64,000 nucleotides of DNA from Pseudomonas yamanorum (lineage in GTDB: Bacteria; Pseudomonadota; Gammaproteobacteria; Pseudomonadales; Pseudomonadaceae), in assembly GCF_013386765.1 (NCBI RefSeq), contig NZ_JACARE010000019.1:131755-195754 (forward strand). The letters are read 5' to 3'. Below are positions 52,906 through 62,800 of the stretch, one piece after another. The notes under the pieces are model-generated. The model saw only the letters and a program-made list of their open reading frames with translations, did no database searches and had not been told where the DNA came from. Position 1 is the first letter of the stretch; each line of letters starts with the position of its first letter. The position numbers were made by a program, and so were the translations under genes.

Positions 52906-53022
52906 CGGCCACCTCCCATGAGAAAAAGCGATCCTATCAGATAATAAAATATCGCTAAAACTGTATGTTCATCGCTCCTAAGATCTAGCCACAGACCCAT
53001 AAGATCAATCGGAGTTACAGCC

Positions 53023-53688
53023 ATGTCCTTGCCCGGTTCCCGCATCCTCCCCAACCCGCCACTGGCCAGCGCCGAGGTGCTTGAAGCGTTTGCCCAGGTG
53101 GTCACCCCGCACATCAGCGACAACCTCGGCCGGCACATCGGCGCCCGTGGGCTGAACCGCTACAACCGTACCGGCAAGCTGGTGGGCACCGCGCTCACGG
53201 TGAAAACCCGCCCCGGCGACAACCTGCTGATCTACAAGGCCATGAGCATGCTGCAGCCGGGCCACGTGCTGGTGGTGGACGCCCAGGGCGATACCAACAA
53301 CGCGGTGATCGGCGAGCTGGTCAAGCTCTACGCCCAGCAGCGCGGCTGCGTGGGGTTTGTGATTGATGGGGCGATCCGGGATGTCGCCAGCTTCGAGGAC
53401 ACCCCGTGCTACGCCCGCGCCGTGGTGCATTGCGGGCCGTACAAGACCGGCCCGGGCGAGGTGAATGTGCCGGTGTCCATCGGCGGCATGCTGATCAACC
53501 CGGGCGACCTGCTGGTGGGCGATGAAGACGGCCTGGTCGCCTTCTCCCAGGCCGACGCCGCCGAGGTGCTGCGCAAGGCCGCGCAACACGCGGCCCATGA
53601 GGAAGAAGTCAAAGCCGAAATCGCCACCGGTGCGGTGCGCCAGAGCTGGATGGACAAGGTCCTGAAACAGGCCGGCCTGGCAGACTGA
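53023..53688 (+). CDS. RraA-family protein, candidate hydroxy-oxoacid aldolase
   Basis: A 221-residue protein of the RraA/HMG-aldolase fold. The motif GFVIDGAIRDVASF carries the adjacent Arg-Asp pair that, in 4-hydroxy-4-methyl-2-oxoglutarate/4-carboxy-4-hydroxy-2-oxoadipate aldolases, binds substrate and metal. The VNPGDLLVGDEDGLVA-type ending is also typical. Many RraA-like proteins are annotated as RNase E regulators, but this one sits in a catabolic operon, so an aldolase or decarboxylase is more likely. GGAG precedes the ATG. The aminotransferase gene follows after ten bases. Confidence 0.8.
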   Translation: MSLPGSRILPNPPLASAEVLEAFAQVVTPHISDNLGRHIGARGLNRYNRTGKLVGTALTVKTRPGDNLLIYKAMSMLQPGHVLVVDAQGDTNNAVIGELVKLYAQQRGCVGFVIDGAIRDVASFEDTPCYARAVVHCGPYKTGPGEVNVPVSIGGMLINPGDLLVGDEDGLVAFSQADAAEVLRKAAQHAAHEEEVKAEIATGAVRQSWMDKVLKQAGLAD

Positions 53689-53698
53689 AGGAGCCATC

Positions 53699-54907
53699 AT
53701 GAGCACTGCATTTCTCTCCGCTCGGGTACTGGGCATTGCGCCCTCCCCGAGCATCGCGGCCAATGCGCTGGTGACCGAACTGCGCGCCCAGGGCCGGGAC
53801 ATCGTCAACTTCACGGTGGGCGAGCCGGATTTCGATACCCCGGCGCATATCCTCGAAGCCGCCAGCGCCGCGATGCACAGCGGCGACACCCACTACACCG
53901 CTACCAGCGGTACTCTCGCCCTGCGCAAGGCGATCTGCCTCAAGCTCAAGCGTGATAACCAGCTGGATTACGGGCTGGACGAAGTGATTGCCGGCTGCGG
54001 CGGCAAGCACATCATCTATCACGCCCTGGCAGCGACCCTGAATCGCGGCGATGAAGTCATCGTGCACACGCCGTATTGGGTGTCGTACCCGGACATCGCG
54101 CGGCTGAATGATGCGACGCCGGTGATCATTCCCGGCGACGAGTCACTGGGGTTCAAGCTCTCGCCGCAAGCCCTCGAACAAGCGATCACCCCACGCAGCA
54201 AATGGGTGATCCTCAACAGCCCGAACAACCCCAGTGGCGCGGTGTACAACGAGGCCGAAATGCTGGCCCTGGCCGAAGTGCTGCGCCGTCACCCCCATGT
54301 GCTGGTCATGGCCGACGAGATCTACGAGCACTTCGTCTACGACGATACCCGGCATGTGTCGCTGACCCGGCTCGCACCGGACCTGAAGCCGCGCACGCTG
54401 ATCGTCAACGGCGCCTCCAAGGGCTACGCCATGACCGGCTGGCGCCTGGGTTTCGGGGCCGGCCCGGCCTGGCTGGTTGCGGCCATCGCCAAGTTGCTCT
54501 CGCAAACCACCACCTGCCCCAGCTCCCTCAGCCAGGCCGCGGCGGTGGCCGCATTCGCCGGCGACCAGGCGCCCATCGCCGGGATGCGCGAGGTGTACCA
54601 GCAACGCCGCGAACGCATGCTGAGCCTGCTTAAGGACATTCCCGGGGTGAGCTTCACCCCACCGGACGGCGCGTTCTACGTGTTCGCCAACGTTGCCGGG
54701 CTGATGGGCAAGACCACGCCCCACGGCGAGCAGATCGACAGCGACACCCAGCTGGCCGAGTACCTGCTGCGCGAACACGGCCTGGCGACGGTGAGCGGCG
54801 CGGCGTACGGCATGTCGCCGTATATCCGCCTGTCTTTTGCCAGTTCCCTTGAAGTGATTGAAGAAGGTTGCCGTCGCCTGAATGAAGCGTGCCATCGATT
54901 GCGCTGA
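53699..54907 (+). CDS. Pyridoxal-phosphate aminotransferase, aspartate-aminotransferase-like
   Basis: A 402-residue class I/II fold-type I enzyme. The NFTVGEPDFDTP N-terminus, YTATSGTLALRKAI, NSPNNPSG (PLP ring), ADEIYEHFVYDD and NGASKGYAMTGWRLGF with the Schiff-base lysine are all present. It transfers an amino group from an L-amino acid to a 2-oxoacid. Following an RraA-type protein and preceding an amino-acid-type symporter, it probably deaminates an imported amino acid to a keto acid that the aldolase then cleaves. Confidence 0.86.
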   Translation: MSTAFLSARVLGIAPSPSIAANALVTELRAQGRDIVNFTVGEPDFDTPAHILEAASAAMHSGDTHYTATSGTLALRKAICLKLKRDNQLDYGLDEVIAGCGGKHIIYHALAATLNRGDEVIVHTPYWVSYPDIARLNDATPVIIPGDESLGFKLSPQALEQAITPRSKWVILNSPNNPSGAVYNEAEMLALAEVLRRHPHVLVMADEIYEHFVYDDTRHVSLTRLAPDLKPRTLIVNGASKGYAMTGWRLGFGAGPAWLVAAIAKLLSQTTTCPSSLSQAAAVAAFAGDQAPIAGMREVYQQRRERMLSLLKDIPGVSFTPPDGAFYVFANVAGLMGKTTPHGEQIDSDTQLAEYLLREHGLATVSGAAYGMSPYIRLSFASSLEVIEEGCRRLNEACHRLR

Positions 54908-54998
54908 CGGATTCCCGCCCCACTCGGCGGCCAAGGATGGCCGCTCATTGACTGCCTAGAACAACACTCATAATCATTGATATAAATGAGGCATTCCC

Positions 54999-56315
54999 AT
55001 GCACAAGCCCCGCATCGCGCTGGTCTGGCAAATCCTGATCGGCTTGCTCGCCGGCATCGCCATCGGCGCCCTGCTGCACCGGTTCCCCGAATCCCGGCCG
55101 TGGCTGGTTGAAAACCTGCTGCAACCGGCGGGCGATATCTTTATCAAGCTGATGAAGATGATCGTCGTGCCCATCGTGTTTTCCTGCATGGTGGTGGGCA
55201 TTGCCGGGCACGGTGACGGCAAATCCCTGGGGCGCATCGGGGTCAAGTCCCTGAGCTATTTTTTCTGCATCACCACCCTGGCGATCATCGTCGGGCTGGT
55301 GATGGGCAACCTGCTTAAACCCGGCGCCGGCACCGAGTTGTCCAGCCTGCAAGCCAGTGCGGTGACCTTGCCCACCAGCAGCGCCGGCGGTGGTCACAGC
55401 CTGGGGCAGATCATCGTCGGGATCATCCCGGACAACGTGATCAATGCGATGGCCCAGGGCAGTTTGCTGTCGGTGCTGTTCTTTGCGGTGATGTTTGGCC
55501 TGGGGGTTTCGCGCCTGCCGGCCGAGCGTAAAGACCCGGTGATTGCCCTGCTGCGCGGGGTGTCTGAGGCGATGTTCAAGGTGACGTCGATGATCATGGC
55601 CTACTCGCCCATCGGCGTGTTCGGCATGATCGCGGTCACCGTGGCCAACTTCGGTTTCAGCTCGCTGCTGCCGTTGGCCAAGTTGATCATGGTCAGCTAC
55701 GTGTCGATCGCGTTCTTCGTGCTGGTGGTGCTCAACCTGGTGGCGCGCCTGTGCGGGATCAACCTGTTTGCGCTGATGCGGCATATCAAGGATGAGCTGA
55801 TCCTGGCGTTCTCCACGGCCAGCTCCGCGGCGGTAATGCCGCAACTGATGAAGAAGCTCGAAACCTACGGCGTGCCGCCTTCGCTGGTGAGCTTTGTGGT
55901 GCCGGTGGGGTATTCGTTCAACCTGGACGGTGCTTCGCTGTTCCTGGGGATCGGCACGTTGTTTGTGGCGCAGTTGTATGGCATCGACCTGAGCCTTGGC
56001 GACCAGGCGCTGCTGGTGGTGACCATGGTGCTGACGTCCAAGGGCGCGGCCGGGGTGCCGGGGTTCATGTTCGTGATTTTGTCGGCGACCCTCGCGAGTG
56101 CGGGCTTGCCGTTGGAGGGCATCGCCTTTATCGCCGGGGTGTATCGCCTGATGGAAATGCCGACCACCGCGTTGAATGTGCTGGGCAATGCCCTGGCACC
56201 GCTGGTGATCGCCAAGTGGGAACGACGCGAAGGCGCCGCTGACACCTGTGGCGAGGGAGCTTGCTCCCGCTGGGCTGCGAAGCGGCCCCAAAACCTGCCC
56301 CCACGTTCTACCTGA
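54999..56315 (+). CDS. DAACS-family symporter with altered substrate site
   Basis: A 438-residue carrier of the glutamate/aspartate/dicarboxylate:cation symporter fold. Hairpin motif FSTASSAAVMP and NLDGAS are intact. In the substrate helix the segment VYRLMEMPTTALNVLGN replaces the usual D-x-x-x-D-x-x-R-T: the position of GltPh Arg397, which holds the side-chain carboxylate, is Thr389, and Asp394 is Glu386. Such a change is also seen in neutral amino-acid carriers, so the substrate may not be acidic. The last 22 residues (from about 417) are encoded by a REP sequence. Confidence 0.83.
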   Translation: MHKPRIALVWQILIGLLAGIAIGALLHRFPESRPWLVENLLQPAGDIFIKLMKMIVVPIVFSCMVVGIAGHGDGKSLGRIGVKSLSYFFCITTLAIIVGLVMGNLLKPGAGTELSSLQASAVTLPTSSAGGGHSLGQIIVGIIPDNVINAMAQGSLLSVLFFAVMFGLGVSRLPAERKDPVIALLRGVSEAMFKVTSMIMAYSPIGVFGMIAVTVANFGFSSLLPLAKLIMVSYVSIAFFVLVVLNLVARLCGINLFALMRHIKDELILAFSTASSAAVMPQLMKKLETYGVPPSLVSFVVPVGYSFNLDGASLFLGIGTLFVAQLYGIDLSLGDQALLVVTMVLTSKGAAGVPGFMFVILSATLASAGLPLEGIAFIAGVYRLMEMPTTALNVLGNALAPLVIAKWERREGAADTCGEGACSRWAAKRPQNLPPRST

Positions 56316-56414
56316 AAGAATGCGGGGTGCTTATTGGGGCCGCTTCGCAGCCCAGCGGGAGCAAGCTCCCTCGCCACAGCAAGCTCCCTCACCACAGCAA
56401 GCTCCCTCTCCACA
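56247..56414. repeat. REPIN plus three 18-base tandem repeats at the end of the symporter gene
   Basis: A 43-base REP (56247-56289) lies inside the end of the symporter coding region, and its exact inverted copy lies at 56336-56378. The right arm runs into three consecutive copies of GCAAGCTCCCTCNCCACA (56361-56378, 56379-56396 and 56397-56414), differing only at N (G, A, T). The tandem unit is an extension of the REP tail. Confidence 0.88.
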
Positions 56415-56427
56415 GGGAGCGCTGTTG

Positions 56428-57261
56428 TCAGTCGAGGTCCGACGCGTCATGACGCTCGCGCAATTGCTCTGACGGCTCGCCCGAAACACGATTCACCCGG
56501 CGCCCTCGCTGCACCGCCGGCCGCGCTTCGATGGCATCGGCCCAACGCACCACGTGCTGGTAATCCTGCACCGAGAGAAACTCACCCGCCCCATACAAGC
56601 GGCCTTTCACCAGGCCGCCGTACCACGGCCAGATCGCCATGTCGGCGATGGTGTATTCATCCCCCGCGATGTATTCGTGCTCGGCCAACTGCTTGTCCAG
56701 CACGTCCAGCTGGCGCTTGGTTTCCATGGCGAAACGGTCGATGGCGTATTCGATCTTGGTCGGCGCGTAGGCGTAGAAATGTCCGAAGCCACCGCCCAGG
56801 TACGGCGCGCTGCCCATCTGCCAGAACAACCACGACAGGCACTCGGCACGGGCCGCAGGCTCGGTGGGCAGGAACGCACCGAACTTCTCGGCCAGGTACT
56901 GCAGGATCGCCCCGGACTCGAACACCCGGATCGGCTTGGGCCCGCTGCGGTCCAGCAATGCCGGAATCTTCGAGTTCGGATTGACGCCCACGAAGCCGCT
57001 GCCGAACTGGTCGCCGTCGCCGATCTTGATCAACCACGCATCGTATTCCGCGCCGGTGTGACCCAGTGCCAACAGCTCTTCCAGCAGGATCGTGACTTTC
57101 TGACCATTGGGCGTTGCCAGCGAATACAGCTGCAACGGATGACGGCCTACCGGCAATTCCTTGTCGTGGGTCGCGCCGGCGACGGGCCGGTTGATGCTGG
57201 CGAAGGTGCCGCCGTTTTGGGTCTTCCAGGTCCAGACTTTTGGCGGTACGTAATCAGTCAT
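56428..57261 (-). CDS. yghU: YghU-like glutathione transferase / disulfide-bond oxidoreductase
   Basis: A 277-residue protein with a thioredoxin-like GST N-domain and an all-helical C-domain. The YVPPKVWTW start, FASINRPVAGATHDKELPVGRHPLQLYSLATPNGQKV and the VGVNPNSKIPAL / FESGAILQYLAEKFG motifs are typical of YghU, a glutathione-dependent disulfide-bond oxidoreductase with peroxidase-like activity in E. coli. Its start overlaps the stop of the outer-membrane efflux gene by eight bases, so it is the last gene of the RND operon. Confidence 0.88.
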   Translation of the reverse strand: MTDYVPPKVWTWKTQNGGTFASINRPVAGATHDKELPVGRHPLQLYSLATPNGQKVTILLEELLALGHTGAEYDAWLIKIGDGDQFGSGFVGVNPNSKIPALLDRSGPKPIRVFESGAILQYLAEKFGAFLPTEPAARAECLSWLFWQMGSAPYLGGGFGHFYAYAPTKIEYAIDRFAMETKRQLDVLDKQLAEHEYIAGDEYTIADMAIWPWYGGLVKGRLYGAGEFLSVQDYQHVVRWADAIEARPAVQRGRRVNRVSGEPSEQLRERHDASDLD

Positions 57262-58708
57262 GCTTGTTACTCCTTGGGTTCAATTCCGGGGTGTCGGCCA
57301 ATTCCGCCAGGTTCCAGCCGCCACCCAATGCCTTGATCAGCCCCACATTGGCGCTTAACTGTTGAGTCTGCAGATCCAGCACAGTTCGTTGTGCCTGCAA
57401 CGACGCGACCTGCGCCGTCACCACGTCCAGGTACGCCGCGCCGCCCTGGCGGTACCGCGCCAGGGACAAGTCCTCGGCGTACTGCGCGGCAGCCGCCGCG
57501 TCTCGCTGGTCTGCCAGGGCAGTGTCGAGCCCCGAGATGATCGACAGGTTGTTCTCCACCTGTTCGAACGCGGTCAACACTACACCACGATACTTGGCCG
57601 CGGCTTCATCGGTGGCCGCCTTGGCACTGTCGACACCGGCCTGACGCGCGCCACCGTCAAAGATTGTCCCCACCAGCGACGGGCCAATCGCCCAGAAAAT
57701 ATTCGGCGCGCTCAACAGGTGCGCGAACTCGTCACTCTGGAAACCACCTTGGGCACTCAGGGTGAGGGCCGGGAACCAGGCGGCTTTGGCCACGCCTATG
57801 CGTGCGTTGGCCGAGGCGATCCGGCGTTCAGCGGCGGCGATGTCCGGGCGGCGCTGCAACAGCGTCGACGGCACGCCGGTGGGTACGCCGGGCAAGGCGA
57901 TATCCGCAACACTGGGGGCAATCGCGTAGGTCGATGCCGACTCACCCAACATCGCCGCTATCGAGTGTTGCAGCACCGCGCGCTGCACCAGGTTCTGGCT
58001 CAGCTGCGACTTGACCGTCGACAGTTGGGTACGCGCCCGTGCCACGTCCAGGCCAGAGACGATGCCGCCGCCATGCAAGCCTTCGGTGAGGCTCAGGGCC
58101 TTGGCATAGGCGTCGGTGGTTTGTTGCAGCAACTGGTCCTGGCGGTCGATGCCGCGCAGGCGGATGTAGCTGTCGGCCAGTTGCGCCTGCAGGCTCAAGC
58201 GTACCGAGGCCAGGTCGGCCCTGGCCGCCTGGGCATCGCTGGTGCCGGCGGCCACGGTGTCGCGCACGCGGCCCCACAGGTCGACTTCATAGTCCACTTC
58301 CACGCCAACGGTCCCCGAATCGTAGACATTCGGCGGGCTGGCCGAGCGCAACGGGCGCGTGTCGGACTGGCGAATACGCTGGGCATTACCGGACCCGATG
58401 ACTTTCGGAAACAGCCCGGATTGCGCCTGGGCCAAAAACGCCTGGGCCTGGGAATAGTGAGCCAGTGCGGCACTCAGGTCCGGGTTGTTTTGCAGCAGCT
58501 GTTGCTCCATCGCATCCAGTTGCGGGTCCTTGTAGATCTGCCACCAACCGTCGCGACTCGCTTGGTCGTTCGGCGTGCCGACGGTCCACGGGCCTTGGGT
58601 ATGGAATTGCGCAGCCACGGGCACATCGGGCACGTCCAGCGGCGGCGCAAGGTGGCAGGCGCCCAGGCCCAGGGTGGCGGCCAATACCAGGCAAGTGCGC
58701 TTAGCCAT
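57254..58708 (-). CDS. Outer-membrane efflux lipoprotein, NodT/OprM type
   Basis: A 484-residue protein with lipobox LGLGAC (Cys at about 18), then two repeated outer-membrane-factor halves with the AALAHYSQAQAFLAQA and RTQLSTVKSQLSQ helical-barrel patterns. It is the exit channel of a tripartite RND pump. It overlaps the adaptor gene by eight bases upstream and yghU downstream. Confidence 0.87.
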   Translation of the reverse strand: MAKRTCLVLAATLGLGACHLAPPLDVPDVPVAAQFHTQGPWTVGTPNDQASRDGWWQIYKDPQLDAMEQQLLQNNPDLSAALAHYSQAQAFLAQAQSGLFPKVIGSGNAQRIRQSDTRPLRSASPPNVYDSGTVGVEVDYEVDLWGRVRDTVAAGTSDAQAARADLASVRLSLQAQLADSYIRLRGIDRQDQLLQQTTDAYAKALSLTEGLHGGGIVSGLDVARARTQLSTVKSQLSQNLVQRAVLQHSIAAMLGESASTYAIAPSVADIALPGVPTGVPSTLLQRRPDIAAAERRIASANARIGVAKAAWFPALTLSAQGGFQSDEFAHLLSAPNIFWAIGPSLVGTIFDGGARQAGVDSAKAATDEAAAKYRGVVLTAFEQVENNLSIISGLDTALADQRDAAAAAQYAEDLSLARYRQGGAAYLDVVTAQVASLQAQRTVLDLQTQQLSANVGLIKALGGGWNLAELADTPELNPRSNKHD

Positions 58709-59882
58709 GGGGTTTGGCCTCTGGAGTATTGGCGGCCAGTTGCACCGAATCGTCGTCGGCCAGGCCGTCGGGCGGAGTGTCGATCACGCGGTCGGTGGCG
58801 GCCAGGCCGCTGCCGATTTCCACGCTGTCGCCGAAGTCACGGGCGATGGTCACGGTCTTGAAGTGCACGTGATTGTTCGTATCCAGGGTCGCCACGCGCA
58901 TGCCCTTGTCATCGAACACCAGGGCACTGGCGGGCAAGCGCAGCACGTCGGTCTGCACCGGCAAGTTGAACTGCACGCTGGTGTAGGCGCCCGGCAACAG
59001 GCGGCTGCCGGGGTTGTCCACCAGCAGCTGTACCAGGGTGCTGCCGGACGCTGCGTTCACGGCATCGGCGGTGGCGATCACCTTGGCGTTGAAGGTTTCA
59101 CCGCGATATTCCGGAACGCTCAAGCGAGCCACGGTGCCTACCTGAATCTGCGGCGCCGACGATTGCGGCACCTGCACATACACCCGCAGGCGGCTGACAT
59201 CGGAAACTGCGAACAGCTCTTTGCCGGTGGCGCCACCGGCATTGATCAGCGCGCCCACATCAGTGGAACGCGCGGTCACCACACCGGCGAACGGCGCGGT
59301 CAACCGCTGGAAGCCCTTGGTGGCGATCAACTGGTCGACGTTGGCCTTGGCCGCGACCACCTTGGCCTGCTTGGCGGTCAGGTCGCCGGTGCGTTCATCC
59401 ACGTCCTGGCGCGATACCGAGTCCGAGGAAAGCATCGCCTGCCAGCGCTTGGCGGTGGTTTGCGCCAGCGACTCGTCGGCCTGGGCCGAGGCCAGCACGG
59501 CCTTGGCTTGCAGCAGTTGTTGATCGAGCTCCGGCGTATCAATTTCAGCCAGCAGTTGCCCGGCTTTCACGTGGTCGCCGATGTCGACATTCCAGGTCTT
59601 CAGGTAGCCGTTGACCCGGGCAAAGATCGACGCCCGGGAGTACGCCTCAAGGCGCCCCGGCAGGTTCAGGATCGGGCCCTGGGGCTGCACGCTCGGGGTG
59701 ATCAGGTTCACGCTGGGCAAGGCCTGGGTGTCGGTCCAGGTTTTCAGGTCACGGGATTCGCTGGCGCGCACCCCGATGCCGAACACCACCACGGCGACGA
59801 GCACTACCAGCCCCAGCACCAGCCAGAGCAGACCACGGGATTTACGGCGGGGTGAACCCGGATTGGAAACGGAAGTGGACAT
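58701..59882 (-). CDS. RND efflux membrane-fusion (adaptor) protein
   Basis: About 393 residues from ATG 59882, which follows the permease stop by one base (TGA C ATG). It has an N-terminal hydrophobic anchor (GLLWLVLGLVVLVAVVVFGIG), then a barrel-sandwich/lipoyl half (VNGYLKTWNVDIGDHVKAGQLLAEIDTPELDQQ), a coiled-coil hairpin and a C-terminal beta-barrel. It links the inner-membrane pump to the outer-membrane channel. Confidence 0.87.
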   Translation of the reverse strand: MSTSVSNPGSPRRKSRGLLWLVLGLVVLVAVVVFGIGVRASESRDLKTWTDTQALPSVNLITPSVQPQGPILNLPGRLEAYSRASIFARVNGYLKTWNVDIGDHVKAGQLLAEIDTPELDQQLLQAKAVLASAQADESLAQTTAKRWQAMLSSDSVSRQDVDERTGDLTAKQAKVVAAKANVDQLIATKGFQRLTAPFAGVVTARSTDVGALINAGGATGKELFAVSDVSRLRVYVQVPQSSAPQIQVGTVARLSVPEYRGETFNAKVIATADAVNAASGSTLVQLLVDNPGSRLLPGAYTSVQFNLPVQTDVLRLPASALVFDDKGMRVATLDTNNHVHFKTVTIARDFGDSVEIGSGLAATDRVIDTPPDGLADDDSVQLAANTPEAKPHG

Positions 59883-59883
59883 G

Positions 59884-62800
59884 TCAAACCCCTTGAGTGG
59901 CGGTGGTCGCAAGCGTGGCGTGCTGACGCCGCCCGTGCACAAGACTGAAAATCAGCGGAACCAGAAACAACGTGGCAATGGTGGCGAAGGCCAGCCCGCC
60001 GATGACCGCACGGCCCAGCGGAGCGTTCTGTTCACCGCCCTCCCCCAGGCTCAGGGCCATCGGCGCCATGCCGATGATCATCGAGATGGCAGTCATCAAT
60101 ACCGGGCGCAAACGGGTAAAGCCGGCTTCCAGCGCCGCCTGCACCGCGTCACCGTGCACCGCGAGACGTTCGCGGCAGAAGCTGACCACGAGGATCGCGT
60201 TGGCGGTGGCCACGCCCATGCACATGATCGCCCCCGTCAGCGCCGGCACCGACAGCGGCGTGTGGGTGATGAACAGCATCCACACGATCCCCGCCAGCGC
60301 TGCCGGCAAGGCGGTGATGATCACGAACGGGTCGGCCCAGGACTGGAAGTTGACCACGATCAGCAGGTAGATCAGCACCACTGCGCCGAGCAGGCCAAAC
60401 AGCAAGCCACTGAAGGCCGCGTTCATGGTTTGCACCTGGCCCTGCAACAGCACCTTGGAACCGGTGGGCACTTCGCTGGCGTGGGCGGCGATGATCGTCT
60501 GGATGTCGGCCGCCACGGCGCCGAGGTCACGGCCCTGGATCGCGGTGAGGACCTCGACCACCGGCTGGATATCCGACTGGGTCACCACCGAGTTGGCGTG
60601 GCTGCGTTCGATGGACGCCAGGCCGCCGAGGGTCTGGTCTTGCGCCGCACCCGGGCTGCCGCTCAACGGCAGGTTGTGCAGCGCGGCCAGGGTGTCGAGG
60701 CCGTATTGCGGGGTCTGCATCACAATCGGGTAGGACACGCCATTGGCCGGGTTGAGCCAGAACGTCGGCGCCACCTGGCTGGAACCCGCCAGGTTGACCA
60801 CCAGGCTGTTGGTCACGTCGCGCTCGTTCAGGCCCACCAGTTGGGCCTGGGTGCGGTCCACATCGATCTTGAAGGTGGGCAATTGCCGCGACTGCTGGAT
60901 CCGCGCATCCACCACCCCCGGCACCCGGCGAATTTCCCGCAGCAAGGTGCTGGCATAAGTGAAGTTGGCCGGCAGGTTATTCCCGGCGATTTGCACATCC
61001 ACCGGCGCTGAAGAACCGAAGTTGAGGATCTGCCCGACGATGTCGGAGGCCGGGAACGAGAACACCGCATTCGGGAATTCACGGGGCAGCCGTTCGCGCA
61101 GTTCGCGCATGTACTCGGCGGTGGGACGATGGCCCTCTTTCAGGCTGATCTGGATGTCGCTGTCCTGGGAACCGACGGTGCCGGTGTTGTTGTAGGCCAC
61201 GTTGATCCCGCTGATGGCCAGGCCGATGTTGTCGACGATGGCCGCCAGCTCCTTGGGCTCGATCACTTTATGAATGGTGTTTTCGATCTGCGACACCAGC
61301 CGCGCATTGCTCTCCACCCGCGTGCCGACCGGCGCCCGCACATGCAGCAGGATCTGCCCGGAGTCGACGTCGGGGAAGAAGTTGCGGCCCAGGAATGGCA
61401 CCAGCGCAAACGACACCGCGACAAACGCCAGCATCGCGATCACCGCGATACGCCGATGGTGCAAGGCACTTTCCAGCGCCCCATGGTAAACCCCGCGAAA
61501 CGCCTCGAACTGGCGCTCGAACCCGCGCTGGAACTTCACCAGCGGGTTGCTCGACGGCGCCACCACCGGCGTACCGTCCGCATGATGTTCATGAGGCTTG
61601 AGCAGGTAGTTGGCGAGGGTCGGCACCAGGGTTCGCGAGAGGATGAACGAGGCGATCATTGCGAAAATCACCGCTTCGGCCATCGGCACAAACAGGAAGC
61701 GCGCCACGCCTTCCAGGAAAAACATCGGCACGAACACGATGCAGATACACAGCAGCGAGACAAACGCCGGGGTGACGATCTGCGCCGCGCCGTCGAGGAT
61801 CGCCGTCTCCACCGGCTTGCCCTGTTCCAGGTGCCAGTTGATGTTTTCGATGGTCACCGTCGCGTCATCCACCAGGATCCCCACGGCCAACGCCAGGCCG
61901 CCGAGGGTCATGATATTGAGGGTTTCACCGAGGGCCGACAGCGTGGCAATCGACGCCAGGATCGCCAGCGGGATCGACGTGGCGATGATCACCGTGGAGC
62001 GCCAACTGCCGAGGAACAGCAGGATCATCAGGCTGGTCAACGCCGCGGCAATGATCCCTTCACGGGCCACCCCGCTGATGGCCGAACGCACGAACAGCGA
62101 CTGGTCGCCGATCAGGTCGATATTCAGGTTGGGCGGCAAGGCAGCCTTGTTGTCCGCCAGTTTGTCCTTGATGCCGGCGATCACCCCGAGGGTCGAGGCC
62201 GAGCCGGTCTTGAGCACCGGCAGCAGCACGGAGCGGTTGCCGTTGACGTGCACGATATTGGTTTGCGGCGGGTTGCCGTCACGCACGGTGGCCACGTCAC
62301 GAATCAACACGGTGGTGCCGTCGGCGGTCTTGATCGGCAGGTTTTCCAGGTCGTGGAAATCCGTCGGCGAGTTGTTCAGTTGCAGGTTGAACTCGTAGCT
62401 GCCGATCTTTTGCGTGCCCACCGGGGTGATCAGGTTCTGGGTGGCCAGGGCGTTGGCCACGTCCTGGGCCGAGAGACCCCGGGCCTGCATGCGCGCCGAG
62501 TCGAGGTCGATCTGCACCTGGCGGGTCTTGCCGCCGAACGGGTATGGCAGCGCGGCACCGGGCACGGTGGTGAGCATCAGGCGCACGGTGTTGAGGCCAA
62601 TGTCGCCCAACTTCTGTTCGGTGAGGCCTTTGCCGGACAATGCCAGTTGCACGATCGGCACCGTAGAAGCGCTGTAATTGAGCACCAGCGGCGGCGTGGT
62701 ACCGGGCGGCAGTTGGCGCAGGATGGCCTGGGACACCGAGGTGACTTGTGCGTTGGCCGTACTGATATTGACGCCCGGCTGGAAGTACACCTTGACGATG

